Positions 26,110 through 33,862 of a stretch of 64,000 bases of DNA are shown piece after piece (the stretch's first letter is position 1; each line of letters begins with the position of its first letter). Below the pieces are notes generated by a model that did not search any database, was not told the origin of the DNA, and saw only the letters and a list, made by a program, of their open reading frames with translations. The position numbers and the translations under genes are program-made. The DNA comes from Tidjanibacter sp. (GTDB taxonomy: Bacteria; Bacteroidota; Bacteroidia; Bacteroidales; Rikenellaceae). The stretch lies in NCBI GenBank assembly GCA_017936605.1, contig JAGBFH010000006.1:186001-250000 (forward strand), given 5' to 3'.

Positions 26110-26305
26110 AAAATAAGAAAGCGTGGTGCCGAAAGCTTACTTTAGTAATCGGGCTCTGGAATGCCTTGGGATAAAATAAGCGACGACCCACGCCTATACC
26201 CCATTGCAGGGTACGACGCGAGAAATGCCAGCTTAATCTCTCCCTTGAATTTTCCAGATTCGATTACGAGAATAAACTTACACTTTCCGTGTTTGTGAAT
26301 ATGTT
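26110..26305 (-). ncRNA. candidate 6S-like regulatory RNA (or structured leader)
   Basis: About 195 nt, starting about 6 bases after a perfect promoter and ending in a T-rich run (minus-strand TTATTTTTT). The two ends pair over a long imperfect helix: GTAATCG with CGATTAC, TCTGGAA with TTCCAGA, and outward TAAGTTTATTCTC with TAAAGTAAGCTT. The middle continues as a rod (GGGA/TCCC, TAAGC/GCTTA) with internal loops and ends in a hairpin around TACCC/GGGTA. No ORF of note. Rod shape, size, end-pairing and own promoter fit 6S RNA. The alternative is an attenuating 5' leader for the lipoprotein gene 45 bases downstream. Confidence 0.45.
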
Positions 26306-26309
26306 GCTA

Positions 26310-26340
26310 CAAATATAGGCGTTTTCTGCCAATAATCAAA
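26310..26340 (-). promoter_or_regulatory. strong promoter of the structured RNA
   Basis: Minus-strand TTTG (26337-26340), 19-base spacer, TATATTTG (26310-26317). Both elements match consensus exactly, and there is no start codon with a long frame until 26064. Confidence 0.75.
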
Positions 26341-26609
26341 TTTTGGCCGCAGAAGTCTTTATCGACTATGCATAAATTCTGTTGCTTGTCAATTGACGAT
26401 ACCAGCAGGCATTAAGTATCAGCAGTTAGTGCAAGGTGGTTAGATTTCGTTGTGTTTATGGGTATTAATTTTAATACCTAATGGACATCTTGGTCTTAAG
26501 AATCACTACTATGGTCGAGAATAGGCAAAAGGGGCAAAAAGGACCAAAAGGGGATTTAGAGTTGGTCCTCCCATTTCTCTCATTTCTCTCATTCCGCTGC
26601 CGAAGCACA

Positions 26610-26655
26610 ACAGACCTCTCCCCGCTTCGCGACCCTCCCCTAACTTAGGGGAGGG
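26610..26655 (+). repeat. intergenic double-hairpin repeat, copy 2
   Basis: ACAGACCTCTCCC, small hairpin CGC-TTC-GCG, then the CCCTCCCCTAACTTAGGGG palindrome. Followed by a run of seven T residues, so this copy has the form of a terminator. Confidence 0.8.
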
Positions 26656-26667
26656 ATTTTTTTATGG

Positions 26668-26735
26668 GGCCTATAAGACCTATAAGACCTATAAGACCTA
26701 TAAGACTCATAAGTCCCATAGGCCCCATAGGTCCC
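26668..26735. repeat. 9-bp tandem repeat (CCTATAAGA)
   Basis: Four near-perfect 9-bp units followed by degenerate CCCATAGG units. Adjacent to double-hairpin copy 2, as similar tracts are next to copies 3, 4 and 5. Confidence 0.8.
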
Positions 26736-26893
26736 TAATTTCCCCACACCCTCCTAAATAACTCTCAATTTTCAATTTTCAATTTTCAATTCTCAATCTG
26801 TATTTTTTGTCATTTTAAGTGGAATAGTTATCAAAAAGGTTTCCCATAGGGAAAAGTAATTGCGCGGAGTGGCCTACTCACAGAAAAATTCGC

Positions 26894-26901
26894 TATATTT
26901 G
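26894..26901 (+). promoter_or_regulatory. -7 element (TATATTTG) for the uronate operon
   Basis: Consensus match 67 bases upstream of kdgK; no TTTG at the expected distance, which may mean activator dependence (inference). Confidence 0.5.
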
Positions 26902-26968
26902 CATAACTCCTCCCGAGGAGCCACACCTAAAACGATAATTGTGCAAATAACATAAAAATCTACACACT

Positions 26969-27991
26969 ATGAAAATTGTTACTTTTGGCGAGATTATGCT
27001 CAGGCTCTCGCCCGCAGGACAGAACAATCGTTTCGTTCAGGCCGACAGGTTTGATGTGGTCTATGGTGGTGGCGAGGCCAATGTGGCTGTGAGCTGTGCC
27101 AACTACGGCCACGAGGCCTACTTTGTGACCAAGCTGCCCAAGCACGAGATTGGTCAGTCGGCGCTGAATGCCCTCAGACGCTATGGTGTCCACACCGACT
27201 TCATCGCTCGTGGTGGCCAGCGTCTGGGAATCTACTATCTGGAGAGTGGCTCGGCTATGCGCCCCAGCAAGGTCATCTACGACCGTGCGGGCTCCTCGAT
27301 TGCGGAGGCCTCGGTTGAGGACTTCGACTTCGACGCTATTATGGAGGGTGCCGATTGGTTCCACTGGTCGGGTATCACCCCCGCAATCTCCGACAAGGCC
27401 GCCGAGCTGACAAGGCTCGCTTGTGAGGCCGCCAAGCGTCACGGCGCCACGGTGTCGGTGGACCTGAACTTCCGCAAGAAACTCTGGACCAAGGAGAAGG
27501 CCCACTCCATTATGCGCCCTCTGATGCAGTATGTGGATGTCTGCATCGGCAACGAGGAGGATGCTGAGCTCTGCCTCGGCTTCAAGCCCGATGCCGATGT
27601 TGAGGGTGGCAAGACCGATGCTGAGGGCTACAAGGCCATCTTCGAGCAGATGAAGAGGGAGTTTGGCTTCAAGTATGTCATCTCCACCCTCAGGGAGTCC
27701 CTCTCGGCCAGCCACAACGGTTGGAAGGCTATGATCTACAACGGCGAGGAGTTCTATGTGAGCAAACGCTATGATATTCTTCCCATCGTTGATAGGGTAG
27801 GCGGTGGCGACTCCTTCAGTGGAGGTATAATCCACGGTCTGCTGACCAAGCCCACTCAGGGTGAGGCTCTGGAGTTTGCGGTTGCAGCCTCGGCTCTGAA
27901 GCACACCATCAATGGCGATTTCAACCTCGTTTCGGTCGAGGAGGTGGAGGCCCTTGCAGGTGGCGACGGCAGCGGCCGAGTACAGAGGTAA
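26969..27991 (+). CDS. kdgK: 2-keto-3-deoxygluconate kinase (PfkB family)
   Basis: Phosphorylates KDG to KDPG in uronate breakdown. 340 residues in the ribokinase/PfkB fold: the N-terminal GEIMLRLSP and GGGEANVAVSCANYGHEAYF substrate-binding region, and the C-terminal signature VGGGDSFSGGIIHGL (about 272-286) with the catalytic Asp. Assignment to KDG rather than fructose or ribose rests on the neighbours: an aldolase for KDPG, KduI and a KduD-like SDR follow on the same strand. First gene of the operon. Confidence 0.92.
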   Translation: MKIVTFGEIMLRLSPAGQNNRFVQADRFDVVYGGGEANVAVSCANYGHEAYFVTKLPKHEIGQSALNALRRYGVHTDFIARGGQRLGIYYLESGSAMRPSKVIYDRAGSSIAEASVEDFDFDAIMEGADWFHWSGITPAISDKAAELTRLACEAAKRHGATVSVDLNFRKKLWTKEKAHSIMRPLMQYVDVCIGNEEDAELCLGFKPDADVEGGKTDAEGYKAIFEQMKREFGFKYVISTLRESLSASHNGWKAMIYNGEEFYVSKRYDILPIVDRVGGGDSFSGGIIHGLLTKPTQGEALEFAVAASALKHTINGDFNLVSVEEVEALAGGDGSGRVQR

Positions 27992-27997
27992 GGACAT

Positions 27998-28040
27998 CTG
28001 ACAACTGAAAACTGACAACTGAAAACGGAACACTGACAAC
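27998..28040 (+). repeat. direct repeat CTGACAACTGAAAA between kdgK and kdgA
   Basis: Two tandem 14-bp copies and a partial third in the 85-base gap. Similar GACAACTGGCAACTGA text occurs near 33427. No hairpin seen. Confidence 0.6.
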
Positions 28041-28076
28041 CGTCGACGGCAGATTTTAACTTTCAACTTGTAAATT

Positions 28077-28748
28077 ATGGCAAAATTCAATAAGATGGCC
28101 GTAATGGCCGCAATGCAGCAGAGCGCAATGGTGCCCGTATTCTACGATGCCGACCTGGAGGTGGCAAAAAATGTCCTCAAGGCGTGCTACGAGGGTGGTG
28201 TGAGGGTCTTCGAGTTCACCAATAGGGGTGACTTCGCAGCCGACATCTTCGCCGGCCTCAATAAATTTGCCCTCAAGGAGTGCCCCGAGATGGTGCTGGG
28301 CATAGGCTCCATTGTGGATGCCCCCACCGCCGCACTCTACATCCAGTATGGTGCCAACTTCATCGTGGGCCCCTGTATGAATGACGAGGTGGCCAAACTA
28401 TGCAACCGCCACTTGGTACCCTATGTGCCTGGTTGTGGTACTGTTACGGAGATTAGTCACGCCCAGGAGATGGGTTGCGATGTGACCAAGATTTTCCCCG
28501 CAGGTTGTGTGGGAGGTCCCGACTTTGTGAAGAACATCAAGGCACCCCTGCCTTGGAGCAATATTATGGCTACGGGTGCTGTGGAGCCCACCGAGGAGAA
28601 CCTCAAGGCGTGGTTTGCAGCAGGCGTATTCTGTGTGGGTATGGGCTCCAAACTCTTCCCCAAGGCAGAACTCAAGGCGGGTAACTGGGCAGCCGTTACC
28701 GAGAAGTGTCGCGAGGCTCTGGCCATTGTCGAGGCCGTAAGGAAATAG
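28077..28748 (+). CDS. kdgA: KDPG/KHG aldolase
   Basis: Class I aldolase cleaving 2-keto-3-deoxy-6-phosphogluconate to pyruvate and glyceraldehyde 3-phosphate. 223 residues, usual length. GGVRVFEFTNRG (about 38-49) carries the catalytic Glu, and VTKIFPAGCVGG (about 139-150) carries the Schiff-base Lys. Family phosphate-binding segments follow (MATGAVEPTEENLKAWF). Completes the pathway with KdgK upstream. A separate eda elsewhere cannot be excluded. Confidence 0.95.
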   Translation: MAKFNKMAVMAAMQQSAMVPVFYDADLEVAKNVLKACYEGGVRVFEFTNRGDFAADIFAGLNKFALKECPEMVLGIGSIVDAPTAALYIQYGANFIVGPCMNDEVAKLCNRHLVPYVPGCGTVTEISHAQEMGCDVTKIFPAGCVGGPDFVKNIKAPLPWSNIMATGAVEPTEENLKAWFAAGVFCVGMGSKLFPKAELKAGNWAAVTEKCREALAIVEAVRK

Positions 28749-28782
28749 CGAATGTAATGTGAATGATTAAAACGAAATACCT

Positions 28783-29628
28783 ATGAAAACTAACTACGAA
28801 ATCCGTTATGCGGCCCATCCCGAGGACGCAAAAAGTTACGATACCAAACGCCTGCGCCGCGACTTTCTGATTGAGAGAGTGTTTGCGGCCGACGAGGTCA
28901 ATATGGTCTACTCGATGTATGACCGTATGGTTGTGGGCGGAGCTATGCCCGTAGCCGAGAGCCTCAAACTCGAGGCCATCGACCCCCTCAAGGCGCCCTA
29001 TTTTCTCACTCGCAGGGAGCTCGGTATCTACAATGTGGGCAAAGGTCGCGGCCGTGTGAGAGTAGGCCAGGAGGTCTATGAGCTCGACTTCAAGGAGGCC
29101 CTCTACCTCGGCTCGGGCGATAGGGATGTCTACTTCGAGAGTGAGAATCCCGCCGAGCCCGCGAAATTCTACTTCAACTCGCTCACTGCCCACCGCAACT
29201 ATCCCGACAAAAAGGTGACCAAGGAGAACGCCATTGTTGCTCATATGGGCTCGCTTGAGGGCTCCAATGACCGCAATATAAACAAGATGCTTGTGAACCA
29301 GGTGCTGCCCACCTGCCAGTTGCAGATGGGTATGACTGAGCTCGCCCCCGGTAGTGTGTGGAATACGATGCCCGCACACACCCACTCGCGCCGTATGGAG
29401 GCATACTTCTACTTCGACATCCCCGAGGACCACGCTGTGTGCCACTTTATGGGCCAGGTGGATGAGACCCGCCACATCTGGATGAAGGGCGACCAGGCTG
29501 TCCTCTCGCCCGAGTGGAGCATCCATTCGGCGGCCGCTACTCACAACTACACCTTCATCTGGGGTATGGGTGGCGAGAACCTCGACTATGGCGATCAGGA
29601 TTTTTCGCTCATTACTGACCTTAAATAG
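28783..29628 (+). CDS. kduI: 5-dehydro-4-deoxy-D-glucuronate isomerase
   Basis: Cupin-fold zinc enzyme converting 5-keto-4-deoxyuronate (from unsaturated uronates) to 3-deoxy-D-glycero-2,5-hexodiulosonate. 281 residues, family length about 280. The zinc site is in NTMPAHTHSRRMEAYFYF (His pair and Glu, about 197-213), with a further His in SIHSAAATHNYTF. The N-terminus MKTNYEIRYAAHPEDAKSYD is typical. Its presence shows that the operon deals with unsaturated products of pectate, alginate-like or glycosaminoglycan lyases. Confidence 0.97.
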   Translation: MKTNYEIRYAAHPEDAKSYDTKRLRRDFLIERVFAADEVNMVYSMYDRMVVGGAMPVAESLKLEAIDPLKAPYFLTRRELGIYNVGKGRGRVRVGQEVYELDFKEALYLGSGDRDVYFESENPAEPAKFYFNSLTAHRNYPDKKVTKENAIVAHMGSLEGSNDRNINKMLVNQVLPTCQLQMGMTELAPGSVWNTMPAHTHSRRMEAYFYFDIPEDHAVCHFMGQVDETRHIWMKGDQAVLSPEWSIHSAAATHNYTFIWGMGGENLDYGDQDFSLITDLK

Positions 29629-29640
29629 AGGAGTGAGAGT

Positions 29641-30438
29641 ATGAAAGCCAATTTTTCACTCGAGGGTAAGGTTGCACTCGTGACGGGTGCGGCCTATGGT
29701 ATTGGTTTTGCCATTGCCGAGGCTCTGGCTTCGGCGGGCGCGAAGATTGCCTTCAACTGCCGCTCCGAGCACCACTTGGCCGAGGCACTTGCCGCCTACA
29801 AGGCCAAGGGTATTGAGGCTCGTGGCTACATCTGCGATGTGACGGACGAAGAGGGTGTCAAGGCTATGGTGGCAGACATCGAGAAGGAGCTTGGTGTGGT
29901 GGATATTCTGGTGAACAATGCGGGTATCATCAAGCGCATCCCTATGCACGAGATGACCACCGAGGAGTTCCGTCAGGTGATTGATATTGACCTCACGGCC
30001 GCCTTTATTATGTCCAAGGCCGTCATCCCTCAGATGATTGCTAAGGGTGGGGGCAAGATTATCAACATCTGCTCGATGATGTCGGAGCTCGGCCGCGAAA
30101 CAGTGTCGGCCTATGCGGCTGCCAAGGGCGGTCTGAAGATGCTCACCCGCAACATCGCGAGCGAGTATGGCGAGTATAACATCCAGTGCAACGGCATTGG
30201 CCCCGGCTATATCGCAACGCCCCAGACGGCTCCTCTGAGGGAGCTCCAGCCCGACGGCGAGCGTCACCCCTTCGATAAGTTCATCATCGCCAAGACCCCC
30301 GCAGCTCGTTGGGGCACTCCCGAGGACCTGATGGGCCCCGCAATATTCCTTGCTTCGGAGGCTTCGAACTTCATCAACGGCCACATCCTCTATGTCGATG
30401 GAGGTATCCTGGCCTATATCGGTAAACAACCCAAATAA
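29641..30438 (+). CDS. kduD: SDR dehydrogenase, KduD/gluconate 5-dehydrogenase type
   Basis: Short-chain dehydrogenase of 265 residues. The NAD(P)-binding TGAAYGIGFAIAEAL (about 15-29) is followed by NNAGI and the catalytic Tyr-x3-Lys in YAAAKGG. Neighbouring kduI makes 2-keto-3-deoxygluconate 5-dehydrogenase (KduD), which reduces the KduI product to KDG, the expected role. Sequence alone would also allow gluconate 5-dehydrogenase, the name used by many annotation pipelines. Confidence 0.9.
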   Translation: MKANFSLEGKVALVTGAAYGIGFAIAEALASAGAKIAFNCRSEHHLAEALAAYKAKGIEARGYICDVTDEEGVKAMVADIEKELGVVDILVNNAGIIKRIPMHEMTTEEFRQVIDIDLTAAFIMSKAVIPQMIAKGGGKIINICSMMSELGRETVSAYAAAKGGLKMLTRNIASEYGEYNIQCNGIGPGYIATPQTAPLRELQPDGERHPFDKFIIAKTPAARWGTPEDLMGPAIFLASEASNFINGHILYVDGGILAYIGKQPK

Positions 30439-30457
30439 GTAAATGATAATCAGTGCT

Positions 30458-31696
30458 ATGAAATGTAAACTTTTGGCCCTGGCAGCACTCCTTATGATGG
30501 CGGGCTGTGCGCAGCAGGGCGACGAGATAATCGTTGAGAACAAGAGCGACAAAGCTCGCGTGGGCGAGATGGTGGAGGTCGATATGAAACTGCTCAAGGC
30601 AGAGGCTGCCGAGGGTGTGGTCGTACGCAACTACAAGGGCGATGTTGTCCCCTCGCAGGTGACCTACGATGGCAAACTCATCTTTCAGTGCGATGTGGAG
30701 GCCGGCGCAAAGGCCGAATACAGTGTAGAGTACAGCGACCTGAAGGCCAAACAGCAGGCCTATGCTTGCGGTAGGGTCTATCCCGAGAGGGTTGACGATA
30801 TGGCGTGGGAGAGCGACCTTATCGCCTTCCGTGCCTATGGCCCAGCACTCCAGCAGAGTGGCGAGAGGGCCTTTGGCTACGATGTGTGGGTGAAGAATAG
30901 CACCGACCTCCCCGTTGTGGAGGAGCGCTACAATAAGGAACTCAACCCCGAAACCAAGGCTCAGATTGCCGCCCTCAGGGAGAGCGACCCCGCAGCCGCC
31001 GACGCACTCTACGCCTCGGTGAGCTACCACAACGACCACGGCAACGGTATGGATGCCTACAAGGTTGGTCCCACCCTCGGTGGTGGCGCTACGGCCATCT
31101 TGGATAATGGCAAGATTCTCTATCCCTATTGCTACAAGGAGTGTGAGATTCTGGACAACGGCCCCTTGAGGTTCACCGCCAAGCTGACCTATCACCCCTC
31201 CAAGATTGACGGCAAGAGGGTGACCGAGGTGCGCTTCATCTCCATCGACAAGGGCTCCTTCCTCAATAAGACAACCCTCGTCTATGAGGGCCCTGCCGCA
31301 GGTGTACTCAATCTTATGTCGGGCATCGTGCTCCACGAGGAGAATATCCGCGCACGCTACAACGAGCAGGCCCACTTTGTGACCTACGCCGAGGCTGTGG
31401 AGGCCCCCGAGGGTGGTGAGCTCTATCAGGCAATGTACTTCCCCAAAGGGTGGAAGGGTGCCGAGAATAGGCTCTGGCAGCGCAAGGACGAGAAACCCGC
31501 AGGTACCTTTGGCCACGCGGCAGTCTACAATAGGGTAGCCATTGGCGAGCCTCTGACCTACTACTGGGGTGCTCTGTGGAGCAAGTCTACTTTGGTGGAT
31601 GTGCCCTCGAAAGAGGCTTTCGACGGCCTTATGGCCGAGGTTGTCGCCGCCAAGCAGAATCCTCTGGAGGTGGCAGTTGTGACCTATGAGAACTAA
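30458..31696 (+). CDS. DUF4861 family lipoprotein
   Basis: 412 residues from the ATG at 30458; an ATG at 30443 is also in frame. Type II signal peptide MKCKLLALAALLMMAGC, lipidation expected at Cys17, so it is membrane-anchored. The rest is a DUF4861-type beta-rich domain with YACGRVYPERVDDMAWESDL (about 100-120) and YHNDHGNGMDAYKVGPTLGG. From memory, this family often travels with pectin and uronate genes; its catalytic activity is not established to my knowledge. It lies inside the operon between the SDR and the transporter, pointing to a periplasmic step on oligo-uronates. Confidence 0.85.
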   Translation: MKCKLLALAALLMMAGCAQQGDEIIVENKSDKARVGEMVEVDMKLLKAEAAEGVVVRNYKGDVVPSQVTYDGKLIFQCDVEAGAKAEYSVEYSDLKAKQQAYACGRVYPERVDDMAWESDLIAFRAYGPALQQSGERAFGYDVWVKNSTDLPVVEERYNKELNPETKAQIAALRESDPAAADALYASVSYHNDHGNGMDAYKVGPTLGGGATAILDNGKILYPYCYKECEILDNGPLRFTAKLTYHPSKIDGKRVTEVRFISIDKGSFLNKTTLVYEGPAAGVLNLMSGIVLHEENIRARYNEQAHFVTYAEAVEAPEGGELYQAMYFPKGWKGAENRLWQRKDEKPAGTFGHAAVYNRVAIGEPLTYYWGALWSKSTLVDVPSKEAFDGLMAEVVAAKQNPLEVAVVTYEN

Positions 31697-31728
31697 TTGA
31701 TTACTAACACAATAAACAAGACTTTACA

Positions 31729-33165
31729 ATGGGTAAAATTCAGTCAGGACGCAAGACCAACTATCGTTGGGTCATTTGCGCTATGTTGTTCTTTGCAACA
31801 ACAGTAAACTACCTCGACCGTCAGGTGCTCTCGCTCACCTTCGAGGACTTCATCCGCCCCGAGTTCCACTGGTCCGACTCGGACTACGGTAACATCACGG
31901 GTATCTTCTCGCTCTTCTACGCCATTGCAATGCTCTTTGCAGGTCGCTTTGTCGACTGGATGGGCACCAAGAAGGGTTATATGTGGAGTATTGGCATCTG
32001 GTCATTTGGCGCTTGTATCCACGCAGTGTGCGGTCTGGTGACCGAGAATATTGTTGGCGCCGAGAATTTGGCACTGGTGGCCGACGCCGAGATGGTGGCT
32101 CGCATCGCTCTGATTAGCTCCACCTTCTTCATCATTGCTCGCTGTGTGCTGGCGCTTGGTGAGGCGGGCAACTTCCCCGCAGCAATCAAGGCTACCGCCG
32201 AGTACTTCCCCAAACGCGACCGCGCTTTTGCGACCAGCATCTTCAATGCCGGCTCGACCATCGGCGCACTCATCGCCCCCTTCTGTATTCCCCCTCTGGC
32301 AGCCAAATGGGGCTGGGAGATGGCCTTTATTATTATAGGTGCGCTCGGTTTCGTATGGATGGGCTTCTGGCAGTTCATCTACAAAAAGCCCGAGAAGAAC
32401 CCCGCAGTAAACAAGGCAGAGCTCGACTATATCCTCTCGGATGAGGTGGTGGCAGAGAAACCCGCCGAGGTGGAGGCCCCTGCTCAGCAGGAGAAGAAGG
32501 TGTCGCTCTGGCAGTCGTTCAAGTATCGTCAGACTTGGGCCTTTATCGTGGGTAAGTTTATGACCGACGGCGTATGGTGGTTCTTCCTCTTCTGGATGCC
32601 CTCCTACCTGAAGACTACCTACGGCCTGGCTTCGACCGACCCCAAATTCCAGATTGCTCTGGGCGTGCTCTACCTCATCGTGATGATCTCCATTGCAGGT
32701 GGCTATCTGCCCACTCTGTTTGTGGATAAGAAGAAGATGGAGCCCTACTCGGGCCGTATGCTCGCAATGCTCATCTTCGCATTCTTCCCCCTTGTGGCTC
32801 TTGCAGCACAGCCTCTGGCCCACGCGTCGATGTGGTGGCCCGTAGTGCTCATCGGTATTGCAGGTGCGGCTCACCAGGCTTGGAGCGCCAACCTCTTCTC
32901 GACCATTGGCGATATGTTTCCCAAGACTATGATTGCAACCATCACCGGTATTGGTGGTATGGCTGGCGGTATCGGCTCGTTCCTCATCCAGAAGAGCGCC
33001 GGTGCACTGTTTGACTATAGCGACAAGGTTGGTCTTGTGCTCTTCGGCTTCGAGGGCAAGGAGGCAGGCTATATGATTATGTTCTCCTTCTGCGCTGTTG
33101 CCTACCTCATCGGTTGGGTTGTGATGAAGATTTTGGTTCCCAAGTATAAACCTATCCAACTCTAA
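31729..33165 (+). CDS. MFS transporter, hexuronate (ExuT-like) type
   Basis: 478-residue major facilitator with about 12 membrane helices. The N-terminal TTVNYLDRQVLSLTFEDFI (about 25-43) is the ACS (anion:cation symporter) signature found in ExuT/GudP transporters, and LGEAGNFPAAIKATAEYFPK lies at TM4-5. A long charged central loop is at about 220-265. Last gene of the uronate operon, so import of hexuronates or unsaturated uronates is the likely job. A nested palindrome begins at its stop codon. Confidence 0.93.
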   Translation: MGKIQSGRKTNYRWVICAMLFFATTVNYLDRQVLSLTFEDFIRPEFHWSDSDYGNITGIFSLFYAIAMLFAGRFVDWMGTKKGYMWSIGIWSFGACIHAVCGLVTENIVGAENLALVADAEMVARIALISSTFFIIARCVLALGEAGNFPAAIKATAEYFPKRDRAFATSIFNAGSTIGALIAPFCIPPLAAKWGWEMAFIIIGALGFVWMGFWQFIYKKPEKNPAVNKAELDYILSDEVVAEKPAEVEAPAQQEKKVSLWQSFKYRQTWAFIVGKFMTDGVWWFFLFWMPSYLKTTYGLASTDPKFQIALGVLYLIVMISIAGGYLPTLFVDKKKMEPYSGRMLAMLIFAFFPLVALAAQPLAHASMWWPVVLIGIAGAAHQAWSANLFSTIGDMFPKTMIATITGIGGMAGGIGSFLIQKSAGALFDYSDKVGLVLFGFEGKEAGYMIMFSFCAVAYLIGWVVMKILVPKYKPIQL

Positions 33166-33293
33166 AAAAAACGCATATAGCGGGCGACTGCTTCGTTATA
33201 CAACAAAAATGTGCTCTGGCATTTACGCTTAAGTAATATGCCAGAGCATTTTTGTTGCAAGCCTTGCATTCATCCCGCTCTATGCGTTTTTTT
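33165..33293. repeat. 129-bp nested palindrome after the MFS gene
   Basis: Outer 20-base arms (33165-33184/33274-33293) pair with one mismatch and end in T7. Inner arms 33201-33222/33238-33257 pair except for a 2-base bulge. The left junction contains GCTTCGTT, close to CCTTCGTT at the same place in the palindrome at 9489-9613. Probably terminates the uronate operon. Confidence 0.75.
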
Positions 33294-33317
33294 GTTTTCA
33301 AGGTAATGGGGTGGGGA

Positions 33318-33397
33318 GCACCACCCTCACTCGTTGCGGCCGTTGCCGCCTGCGGACTCGCCCATCTTGCTGGCACCAAATTCCCTCCGCGATATGC
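33318..33397 (+). repeat. second copy of the CACCACCCTCACTCG / CGTT-hairpin repeat
   Basis: CACCACCCTCACTCG, hairpin GCGGC-CGTT-GCCGC (33336-33349), then AAATTCCCTCCGCGATATGC. Collinear with 7434-7495; the stem differs at paired positions. Confidence 0.75.
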
Positions 33398-33444
33398 ACT
33401 CGGCGGTCGACCGTCGACCGTCTATTGACAACTGGCAACTGATA

Positions 33445-33492
33445 ACAGACCTCTCCCGCCTTTCAGGCACCCTCCCCTAACTTAGGGGAGGG
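33445..33492 (+). repeat. intergenic double-hairpin repeat, copy 3
   Basis: Small hairpin is GCCT-TTC-AGGC. Forms an inverted pair with copy 4. Confidence 0.82.
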
Positions 33493-33500
33493 TAGAGGCT

Positions 33501-33615
33501 AAAAGGGCAGAAAGGGCAGAAAGGGCCAAAAGGGCGAAAAGGGCAGAAAGGGCCAAAATGACTTATGGGGCAAATGGGCCTATGGGTCTTATGGGGCCTA
33601 TAGGTCGTATAGGTC
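33501..33615. repeat. 9-bp tandem repeats inside an inverted repeat pair
   Basis: About seven GGGCAGAAA/GGGCCAAAA units (33501-33558), then degenerate CTTATGGGGC/CCTATAGGT units. They lie between inverted copies 3 and 4 of the double-hairpin repeat. No gene in this gap (33166-33862). Confidence 0.8.
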
Positions 33616-33634
33616 TTTTGTGTCTTATACTTAT

Positions 33635-33682
33635 CCCTCCCCTAAGTTAGGGGAGGGTGCCTGAAAGGCGGGAGAGGTCTGT
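33635..33682 (-). repeat. intergenic double-hairpin repeat, copy 4 (inverted)
   Basis: Same GCCTTTCAGGC variant as copy 3 in opposite orientation. Confidence 0.82.
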
Positions 33683-33776
33683 TTATTCGTCAATCGCTTT
33701 ATCCCTTTTATCCCTTTCCGCTCTTTGGCCCTTTTGGCCCTTCTCTTAACTCTCAATTCTCAATTAGCAATTCTTA

Positions 33777-33813
33777 ACGCAATCAGCCCCCGAACTTCGG
33801 GGGCTGATTGCGT
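33777..33813. terminator. strong 17-bp hairpin
   Basis: Perfect 17-base arms with a 3-base loop (centre CCCCCGAACTTCGGGGG). No T run on either side. Sits 20 bases beyond the ompH terminator, perhaps a back-up terminator. Confidence 0.55.
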
Positions 33814-33831
33814 CTGAGAGTAGACAAAAAA

Positions 33832-33851
33832 AGGTCGGATAGCTCCGACCT
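33832..33851 (-). terminator. terminator of the bamA-ompH operon
   Basis: AGGTCGGA/TCCGACCT stem with a 4-base loop; on the minus strand the stem runs into a run of seven T residues. 11 bases after the last gene. Confidence 0.85.
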
Positions 33852-33862
33852 CTTTTCCTATT

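Larger units (their letters stand above)
26341..26893. other. gene-free gap with repeats
   Basis: No supported gene. It contains a TATTAATTTTAATA core near 26460 related to the palindrome at 7883, AAAGGGG-type repeats (26524-26553), double-hairpin repeat copy 2 (26610-26655), CCTATAAGA tandem repeats (26668-26735) and TCAATTTT repeats (about 26762-26800). Confidence 0.7.
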
